Below are positions 1-4,921 of a DNA stretch of 5,989 nucleotides, in pieces. Made by a program: the position numbers and the translations under genes. The notes below the pieces were generated by a model. The model was not told where the DNA came from, searched no databases, and worked only from the letters and a program-made list of their open reading frames with translations. Numbering within the stretch: position 1 is the first letter of the stretch; every line of letters starts with the position of its first letter. This DNA comes from Promethearchaeota archaeon (GTDB lineage Archaea; Asgardarchaeota; Lokiarchaeia; Sigynarchaeales; SOKP01). Location of the stretch: contig JAGXNZ010000265.1 in assembly GCA_019894655.1 (NCBI GenBank), positions 1 to 5,989 of the forward strand. Reading direction: 5' to 3'.

Positions 1-1573
1 CAACAATAAAACCTCCCTGCTTTTCTAAGGATCTTTCTGGAAAAGTTGGATCAACAATATTGAAAACAAATTTACTTATCTCTGGAATGTTCGATCGCAA
101 AGGTAAAATTTCTGCACCTGCAGGCATAATGGCATCAGTAGTAATGTCATCTCCAACTTTAAGAAGAATTTCTCCTTCTAATTTATCTTGTAAAGGATTA
201 AATTCAGGTAACGGTTTAATATTAGGTCCACGAACTATTTCTATAGAATCAGTGTCTTCTTTTGGTGGTATAATCATGTTGTCATTAACCATAAATTTCT
301 TGGGCATTTTAATTTCTGGCAAATTTCCAAAAGATCTTGGATCCGTAATCTTGCCATAAATAGCAGATACAGCCGCAGTTTCAGGGCTTACGAGATATGC
401 TTGGGCACTTTCAGTTCCAGATCTTCCAAGAAAGTTTCTATTAAAAGTTCTTAAGGTTACAGCATCACTTTTTGGGGCTAATCCCATACCAATACAAGGT
501 CCACATGCATTTTCGAGGATTCTTGCTCCCGCTTCAATTAAATATGCCATCTCCCCAGATTTAATCATATGATCAACAACTTGGCGAGAACCAGGTGAGA
601 TTGTTAAAACAGTATGTTCGTTGATGGTTTTTCCTTTCAATATATTAGCAGAAATTTTAAGATCTCTTAATGATGAATTCGTACAACTGCCTATGCACAC
701 TTGATCTACTTTTAATCCTTCAACTTCCTTAACCGTTTTTACATTACCGGGGCTATGCGGTAAGGACACAAGAGGAACAAGTTCGCTCAGATTAATTTCA
801 ATAGTTTCGTCATAAACAGCGTCTTCATCTGGTTCTAATTGAATCCATTGATCACCTCTCTCTTGAGAAATCAAGAATTCTTTTGTAACATTATCAGAGG
901 GAAATATTGAAGTTGTAGCTCCCGTTTCAGTTCCCATGTTCGTTATCGTTCCTCGCTCTGGTACTGTTAAAGTCTTTATCCCTGGCCCAGTATATTCTAA
1001 TACTTTATTAACTCCCCCTTTAACTCCAATTCGCTTTAGTATTTCGAGAATTACATCTTTAGCCGACACAAAATCAGGGAGTTTTCCGGTAAGAAATACA
1101 TTTACAATCTTAGGCATTTTCAAATAAAATTCATCACCAGCCATTGCTGCAGCTACATCAAGACCTCCCGCTCCAATTGCAATCATACCAACACCTCCAC
1201 CGGTTGGAGTGTGGCTATCGCTCCCTAATAGAGTTTTTCCAGGGCGTGCAAAGCGTTCCAGATGAAGTTGGTGACAAATTCCATTGCCTGGGCGCGAAAA
1301 GTAAAGTCCATATTTCGCTGCGATGCTCTGAAGATACCTATGATCGTCAGGATTTTTAAAATCAGTTTGTAGTGTATTATGATCCACATAACTTACTGAT
1401 AACTCTGTTTGTATACGAGGGATCCCAATTGCTTCGAATTGTAAATAAGCCATAGTACCTGTAGCGTCTTGGGTTAATGTTTGGTCAATTTTGATACTGA
1501 TATCCGTTCCTCGTTCTAATTTTCCATCAACCAGGTGTTTTTCTATAATTTTTTCAGTTAAAGTTTTCCCCAT
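1..1573 (-). CDS. Aconitate hydratase, Aquifex-type monomer (N-terminal 524 codons; C-terminus beyond left edge)
   Basis: Interconverts citrate and isocitrate via cis-aconitate in the cytoplasm (TCA or reductive TCA cycle). The reading frame is open from ATG 1573-1571 to the edge and translates to 524 residues beginning MGKLLTEKIIEKHL. Visible family marks are DQTLTQDATGTMAYLQFEA near residue 30, YVDHNTLQ near 62, GNGICHQ near 97, GSDSHTPTGGG near 117, and the three expected [4Fe-4S] ligands: Cys297 in GSCTNSS, and Cys357 and Cys360 in ACGPCIGMG. The C-terminal swivel domain begins near residue 470 (DDITTDAIMPAG) and is cut off. Members of this type are about 640-650 residues, so roughly 120 are missing, including the expected GSSREH motif. 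The start is firm: an in-frame TGA lies 18 bases upstream (1591-1589) with no other start between. No Shine-Dalgarno is visible, which suggests leaderless or short-leader translation. A homoaconitase or isopropylmalate isomerase assignment is less likely, because the large and swivel domains are fused in one chain and the N-terminal motifs are aconitase-like. Confidence 0.93.
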   Translation of the reverse strand, partial: MGKTLTEKIIEKHLVDGKLERGTDISIKIDQTLTQDATGTMAYLQFEAIGIPRIQTELSVSYVDHNTLQTDFKNPDDHRYLQSIAAKYGLYFSRPGNGICHQLHLERFARPGKTLLGSDSHTPTGGGVGMIAIGAGGLDVAAAMAGDEFYLKMPKIVNVFLTGKLPDFVSAKDVILEILKRIGVKGGVNKVLEYTGPGIKTLTVPERGTITNMGTETGATTSIFPSDNVTKEFLISQERGDQWIQLEPDEDAVYDETIEINLSELVPLVSLPHSPGNVKTVKEVEGLKVDQVCIGSCTNSSLRDLKISANILKGKTINEHTVLTISPGSRQVVDHMIKSGEMAYLIEAGARILENACGPCIGMGLAPKSDAVTLRTFNRNFLGRSGTESAQAYLVSPETAAVSAIYGKITDPRSFGNLPEIKMPKKFMVNDNMIIPPKEDTDSIEIVRGPNIKPLPEFNPLQDKLEGEILLKVGDDITTDAIMPAGAEILPLRSNIPEISKFVFNIVDPTFPERSLEKQGGFIV

Positions 1574-1608
1574 AACTTTTAGCCAATGTCAATTTAGTTT
1601 TATTTTCT

Positions 1609-1620
1609 ATTTTATAAAAT
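1609..1620 (-). promoter_or_regulatory. Palindromic TATA-like box upstream of aconitase
   Basis: The 12-base self-complementary element ATTTTATAAAAT lies 36-47 bases before the aconitase start codon. If it acts as an archaeal TATA box (transcription start about 25 bases downstream), the start site would fall near 1585-1592 and leave a leader of only about 12-20 bases. That agrees with the lack of a Shine-Dalgarno before the ATG. The region is AT-rich, so a chance match is possible; read as a bacterial -10 it has no good -35 partner that I can see. Confidence 0.45.
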
Positions 1621-1634
1621 TACTGAAAGTCTTA

Positions 1635-1662
1635 ATTTAATCTATTTGTGAATTAAATAGAT
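1635..1662. repeat. Overlapping inverted repeats, candidate operator
   Basis: Two inverted repeats share this stretch. The first has perfect 8-base arms, ATCTATTT (1640-1647) and AAATAGAT (1655-1662), around a 7-base spacer. The second has perfect 7-base arms, ATTTAAT (1635-1641) and ATTAAAT (1652-1658), around 10 bases. They overlap and could not both fold at once. The block begins 15 bases upstream of the aconitase TATA-like box, a typical place for an activator or regulator site in a divergent region. The arms are AT-rich, so significance is moderate and no regulator family can be named. Confidence 0.4.
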
Positions 1663-1825
1663 ACCAGTTATTGAAATTGAAAATGTTATTAAACTTTTCC
1701 TTTGAAGAATTAAGCGATTTGCCCACTTTTCTCCCTTTAAACAAGGAGTTCAAAAAAAAAAATCATGTCAAAGGGGTATTGTTATTTCAATATCAAAAGC
1801 TCTACCTTTATTAACTAAGCTAACC

Positions 1826-1836
1826 AATATACTTTT
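1826..1836 (+). promoter_or_regulatory. Weak TATA-like element for the plus-strand cluster
   Basis: AATATACTTTT lies about 40-50 bases upstream of the chosen ATG of the first plus-strand gene. As an archaeal TATA box it would place transcription start near 1852-1860, giving a leader of about 15-25 bases with no Shine-Dalgarno. The A/T-rich stretch 1851-1865 is closer to the gene but too near to serve as a TATA box for a transcript containing the start codon. Supported only by position and composition. Confidence 0.3.
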
Positions 1837-1875
1837 TGAGTAAAAGCTTCAAAAAATAAAAATTTAGTGGCATTT

Positions 1876-2352
1876 ATGACTCAAATTGAAAATCAAGAAA
1901 AGACAAGCATTGAATTTAAAGCAGATGGCTTGATAAGAGAAACTAAAGTGCTAAATATAGCGAGGTTAGCAAAAATGTTAGTAGATTTGTTTGGACTTGA
2001 CGAACCTTTTAAGAAGGTAGGAAAACATGAAGGTCAAGAAGTTGAATTGTATCTTATCGAGTTAGATGGATATATTACTTTTACGCTTACAACCGATAGA
2101 AATAACTTCGATTGTCGCGCCGAGAAAGCGAAAAGGCCAATAGCTAGACTAATTATAACTGTAGAAGAGGAGAAAATTCTTGATGTGATAAGTAGCATTA
2201 TACGCTCTAAAAACAACCTTTTCAGTTTAATAAAACTCTTGAAGTACATAATCCCAGGTAAAGCAAAAATTAAAGGATCCTATGTAGCCGCCATTAAGTT
2301 AGTAAGATGTCTTATGATAGGTAAACACGAGGTTTATAGTCATAATAAATGA
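1876..2352 (+). CDS. Small SCP2-like (sterol-carrier / lipid or acyl-CoA binding) protein
   Basis: A 158-residue cytoplasmic protein with no signal peptide or membrane segment. The first part (1-45) is polar then helical. Residues about 56-96 read as alternating strands (ELYLIELDGYITFTL, then the PIARLIITV strand). Next comes a helical stretch, then KIKGSY (131-136) and a final helix. This order, strands carrying an 'IxxEDGxxxFxL'-like pattern and a late 'GKxKIKG' followed by a helix, resembles the SCP2 fold, whose members bind lipids or acyl-CoAs in a hydrophobic pocket. The match is by pattern only and I recognise no specific ortholog. The start is uncertain: GTG 1867 (three codons longer) is the only alternative, because an in-frame TGA lies at 1837-1839. 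I prefer the ATG; neither has a good Shine-Dalgarno. The stop codon overlaps the Shine-Dalgarno of the next gene, so co-translation with the dehydratase-like subunits is likely and a role in handling their substrate is a reasonable inference. Confidence 0.6.
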   Translation: MTQIENQEKTSIEFKADGLIRETKVLNIARLAKMLVDLFGLDEPFKKVGKHEGQEVELYLIELDGYITFTLTTDRNNFDCRAEKAKRPIARLIITVEEEKILDVISSIIRSKNNLFSLIKLLKYIIPGKAKIKGSYVAAIKLVRCLMIGKHEVYSHNK

Positions 2353-2355
2353 GGT
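2351..2355 (+). promoter_or_regulatory. Shine-Dalgarno GAGGT overlapping the upstream stop codon
   Basis: GAGGT starts on the second base of the preceding TGA stop and lies 8 bases before the GTG start at 2364. It decides that non-ATG start: an in-frame TAG (2355-2357) rules out anything further upstream, and the next in-frame ATG is codon 53, inside the conserved domain. The arrangement suggests translational coupling. Confidence 0.75.
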
Positions 2356-2363
2356 AGATTTGC

Positions 2364-3512
2364 GTGAGCTTAAACAATGATCAATTTCTCCATATTTCTG
2401 ATTCAATAACTAATCCTTATATAACAAAATGGCAAGCAGACGGTAAAAAAGTATTAGGATATTACTGTACTTATATTCCAGATGAACTCTTACATGCTGC
2501 GAATTTATTACCGTTTCGAATGCGTGCAACCGGGAATACCGAAACGAACCTGGCAGATGTATATATGGTAAGATTTACTTGCTCATTTGTTCGCGCAACA
2601 TTTGATATGGCTCTAAGAGGTATCTATGATTTCTTAGACGGTATCTTAATTTGTAATTCTTGCGATCACTCTCGCCGAATGTTTGAACTTTTCGATTTAA
2701 AAGTATTTGGGAGAGAAAATTATTCTAAGCCAACTTCTAGATTCTACTATTCCTTACCTCATGTAATTACGGATGAAGGCTTTAAATGGTATTATGACGA
2801 GATACAAGAATTAAAAACTGAACTAGAAGAAAAATTTAATCAAGAAACCATAACTAATCAAGACCTTTTTGAATCTATCAACATTTACAATACAAATCGT
2901 GAACTTTTACGGAAAATTCACGAGATGAGAATTATAGACGCCCCTAAAATTACAGGTAGCGAAGTTTTACAGATTTCAATGTCGAATAATTCAGTACCTA
3001 AAGAAGTTGCTAACCAAGAATTAGAAAGAATTATTACCTCCTTAAAAGAAAGCGAAGGTATTAAATCTAACGCGAAAAGAATTATGCTTGTTGGAAGCGA
3101 AGTTGATAGCACTGATTTTACTAAATTAATAGAGGATTCTGGAGCTTTAATTGTTACCGATTTTCTGTGTTTTGGAACTCGTAATTTTTTAGATGATGTT
3201 CACTTAGGTTTCGAGAAAAATCCCTTGAAAAGAATAGTAGAACGAGTATATTATCGACTATCATGCCCAAGAATGATGGATGACCACGAACGTCGAATAG
3301 ATTTTATTAAAAGTGAAATCAAAAGAGCAAATGTAGATGGAGTTATTTTACAAAGAATAAACAATTGCGACTTGCATGGCTGTGATAATATGCTCTATGT
3401 CCATGAATTAAAAGATCTGGGGGTTCCGGTGTTGAACCTTGATCGTGAATTTTACCAAGCTGATACTACAAGACTTCAAACTAGGATCGAAGCTTTTTTA
3501 GAAATGATTTGA
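2364..3512 (+). CDS. 2-hydroxyacyl-CoA dehydratase / benzoyl-CoA reductase family, small subunit (HgdB/BcrC-like)
   Basis: This 382-residue protein belongs to the HgdB/BcrC/BadD family (COG1775, HGD-D fold). Such subunits bind a [4Fe-4S] cluster and, with a partner, remove water from 2-hydroxyacyl-CoA by a ketyl-radical route or reduce aryl-CoA rings. Visible marks are GYYCTYIPDELLHAANLLPFRM (residues 32-53; Cys35), CSFVRATFD (Cys73), DGILICNSCDHSRRMFELF (Cys97, Cys100), GALIVTDFLCFGTR in the second Rossmann-like half, a DGVILQRINNCDLHGCDN stretch (Cys335, Cys340), and the closing DREF...RLQTRIEAFLEM. The candidate cluster ligands are Cys73, Cys100 and Cys335 by position, following the family's three-cysteine pattern; this is inference. 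Length fits BcrC/HgdB (about 375-390). The gene begins at GTG with an 8-base Shine-Dalgarno spacing, 11 bases after the SCP2-like gene and 48 bases before the larger subunit. Whether it dehydrates a hydroxyacyl-CoA or reduces an aryl- or enoyl-CoA cannot be told from sequence alone. Confidence 0.85.
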   Translation: MSLNNDQFLHISDSITNPYITKWQADGKKVLGYYCTYIPDELLHAANLLPFRMRATGNTETNLADVYMVRFTCSFVRATFDMALRGIYDFLDGILICNSCDHSRRMFELFDLKVFGRENYSKPTSRFYYSLPHVITDEGFKWYYDEIQELKTELEEKFNQETITNQDLFESINIYNTNRELLRKIHEMRIIDAPKITGSEVLQISMSNNSVPKEVANQELERIITSLKESEGIKSNAKRIMLVGSEVDSTDFTKLIEDSGALIVTDFLCFGTRNFLDDVHLGFEKNPLKRIVERVYYRLSCPRMMDDHERRIDFIKSEIKRANVDGVILQRINNCDLHGCDNMLYVHELKDLGVPVLNLDREFYQADTTRLQTRIEAFLEMI

Positions 3513-3547
3513 TAATAATAGATTTTGCAATAAAAGGACCAATATCT

Positions 3548-3553
3548 AGGTGA
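3548..3553 (+). promoter_or_regulatory. Shine-Dalgarno AGGTGA of the large subunit
   Basis: AGGTGA ends 7 bases before ATG 3561 and is a near-ideal ribosome binding site. It lies in the short 48-base gap after the small subunit, which shows no terminator, so both subunits are probably read from one transcript and made in similar amounts. Confidence 0.7.
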
Positions 3554-3560
3554 AAAGTAT

Positions 3561-4850
3561 ATGAATAGTATAGTCAAGGCGGAAAATAAAATAATTCCTT
3601 ACCAAATGTTATTAAACGCAATGGAAACAACCCACGAGCTCGTAGAAAAAATACTCCCCGAGACTGGAATTCCGTCGCTAAAAATTGGTTTGGAAGAAAT
3701 GATATCTGCAGTTCGAATTGACCTTGAAAGAGCTCGAGAAGGTCTGCCTATCGTTGGATATCACTTTGCGTTTCAAGCAGATTATCTTAAGTGTTTTGAT
3801 TGCGTTCCTATTTGTATTGAAGGGGTTTCTTATTTTCTTGGAACTCTTTTAATTAACGGTGTTGAAAAATACTACGATATAATCGGAAATTATGGTCATC
3901 CTTTTCATACGTGTTCCGCACAAAAAGGAGCAATGGGGATGAGTTTAGAGAATCTATATCAATTTGATGCAATAATTACTCCTACTGCTCCATGCGATTC
4001 AACTTGTGCGTCTTATCCTTTCTTTAAATTTGAAAAAAACTTTCCCTTAATCATTGCCGACATGCCCTTTCTTCACGACGAAAAAAGCTATAAGTATTAT
4101 GCCGAGCAACTGAAGATGAGTCTTTATAACCTTGGAGAGATAATCGGCCAGGAACCCGATTTTGATAGAATGAGGAAGGCGTTAGAAGTAGAAAATGAAG
4201 TTTCTAAACTAAGAATGGAATTGTTTGACTTAATAAAAGCTGTTCCAAGCCCAATTGAAAACATTTTTAACCCTATTTCAGCTGCGTCAACGATTTTTTT
4301 ATCTGGAGTTCCTGAAAACATTTCATTCTATCGTAGGATACTCGACATCGCGAAAATTAGATACAAAAACAAAGAACATCACGGAGGAGAAGAACGAATA
4401 AGATCGATCTGGCCTTATATGGTTACTTTCTTTGACATTTCCTTATGTGAATGGTTGGATCGCAAATTAGGGATGAGCGTTCTGTTAGATATTTTCAATT
4501 ATAATCTTTCAGATCTTATTGACACCAAATCTGATTTAGATACTCTTTTTAATGGAATGGCTAGAAAAGCAATGGGTTGGCCAATGATAAAGCAATCAAC
4601 AGATTTCTACTATCCCTTCTTAGACGATTGTATAAGGATGGCTAGAGATTTTAGCGCTGATTGCTTCATATATACTCAGAGTATTGCGTGTAAGCAATTT
4701 GGGGGCGTTCCACAGCTATTAAGGGAAGCTCTCATGGATGAGGTGGGAATACCTATGATGGTTATTGATTTTGATGTCGGAGACGCTCGAATGACATCAG
4801 CACAAGCTTTTAAAGATAAAATTTCGATGTTTGTTCAGACCTTACTTTAA
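3561..4850 (+). CDS. 2-hydroxyacyl-CoA dehydratase / benzoyl-CoA reductase family, large subunit (BcrB/HgdA-like)
   Basis: A 429-residue partner of the preceding gene and a second, divergent member of the same family (PF06050-like). An N-terminal helical extension of about 60 residues precedes the first alpha/beta half. That half starts at IVGYHFAF (64-71) and aligns by pattern with the 'GYxCTxxPxEL' of the small subunit. Cysteines at 118 (HPFHTCSAQKGA), 145 and 149 (PTAPCDSTCAS) and 377 (SIACKQFGG) occupy the positions where this family has its three [4Fe-4S] ligands; Cys118, Cys145 and Cys377 are my best candidates. The C-terminal DFDVGDARMTSAQAFKDKISMFVQTL matches the family's 'D-x-D-x-x-D-x-R...R-I-x-x-F' ending. 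Length is close to BcrB (about 430-440) and shorter than HgdA (about 477). Unusual is the CxxCxxxC cluster at Cys78, Cys81 and Cys85. The dimer would need an ATP-driven activator that is not encoded here. The substrate is unknown. Confidence 0.85.
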   Translation: MNSIVKAENKIIPYQMLLNAMETTHELVEKILPETGIPSLKIGLEEMISAVRIDLERAREGLPIVGYHFAFQADYLKCFDCVPICIEGVSYFLGTLLINGVEKYYDIIGNYGHPFHTCSAQKGAMGMSLENLYQFDAIITPTAPCDSTCASYPFFKFEKNFPLIIADMPFLHDEKSYKYYAEQLKMSLYNLGEIIGQEPDFDRMRKALEVENEVSKLRMELFDLIKAVPSPIENIFNPISAASTIFLSGVPENISFYRRILDIAKIRYKNKEHHGGEERIRSIWPYMVTFFDISLCEWLDRKLGMSVLLDIFNYNLSDLIDTKSDLDTLFNGMARKAMGWPMIKQSTDFYYPFLDDCIRMARDFSADCFIYTQSIACKQFGGVPQLLREALMDEVGIPMMVIDFDVGDARMTSAQAFKDKISMFVQTLL

Positions 4851-4869
4851 TGGAAAGCATTTAATTATG

Positions 4870-4891
4870 TTAATATTTTAAGAAGTTTTTT
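4870..4891 (+). promoter_or_regulatory. Gap with TATA-like stretch and T6 run before beta-glucuronidase
   Basis: The 71-base gap after the large subunit contains TTAATATTTTA (4870-4880) and a run of six T (4886-4891). The T run could be a weak archaeal oligo-T terminator for the preceding genes. The TATA-like stretch could serve a separate promoter for the glycosidase, with transcription start near 4900. Neither is strong, there is no hairpin before the T run, and read-through is equally possible. Confidence 0.25.
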
Positions 4892-4908
4892 GTAATTTAT
4901 ATTGTATA

Positions 4909-4914
4909 GAGAGG
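4909..4914 (+). promoter_or_regulatory. Shine-Dalgarno GAGAGG of beta-glucuronidase
   Basis: GAGAGG ends 7 bases before ATG 4922, with well-placed spacing. It fixes the start codon, which also matches the family N-terminus (MLxPxxNxxR, then DLSGIWDF). Confidence 0.7.
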
Positions 4915-4921
4915 AATATTT

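Larger units (their letters stand above)
1574..1875. other. Divergent intergenic region, about 300 bases, no gene seen
   Basis: This gap separates the aconitase start (minus strand) from the plus-strand cluster. Neither strand has a convincing coding frame. It holds a palindromic TATA-like box and overlapping inverted repeats on the aconitase side. In the middle are an 11-A tract (1752-1762) and a bulged short hairpin just before it (CTCC and GGAG arms, about 1730-1748). Next is a 7-base stem with one G-T pair (GGTATTG 1775-1781 with CAATATC 1788-1794, 6-base loop). A weak TATA-like element at 1826-1836 faces the plus strand. GTTATT occurs three times (1667, 1685, 1781), which is unremarkable at this base composition. 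I see no tRNA, riboswitch or mobile-element ends. Confidence 0.6.

Noticed and set aside
60..1359. Three plus-strand open frames (60-359, 936-1127, 1144-1359)
   Set aside because: They lie entirely opposite the conserved aconitase frame, have no ribosome binding sites and resemble no protein; they are antisense shadows.
1730..1762. Hairpin-like CTCC/GGAG arms next to an A11 tract as a terminator
   Set aside because: On the plus strand the hairpin is followed by A rather than T. On the minus strand the T run precedes the stem. No upstream gene on either strand ends here, so a terminator makes no sense.
1670..1791. Distant inverted pair ATTGAAAT (1670-1677) and ATTTCAAT (1784-1791)
   Set aside because: Eight-base AT-rich matches over 100 bases apart are expected by chance in this composition.
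1574..1875. CRISPR, tRNA or insertion-sequence ends in the intergenic region
   Set aside because: There are no regularly spaced repeats, no cloverleaf and no transposase fragment or terminal inverted repeats; the repeated GTTATT hexamer fits AT-rich background.
3513..3560. Possible terminator or promoter between the two dehydratase subunits
   Set aside because: The gap is only 48 bases, with no hairpin, no T run and a good Shine-Dalgarno; co-transcription is the simpler reading.
2034..4321. Three minus-strand open frames (2034-2249, 2918-3112, 4124-4321)
   Set aside because: They are antisense to well-supported plus-strand genes, and their low-complexity hydrophobic translations are typical of shadow frames.
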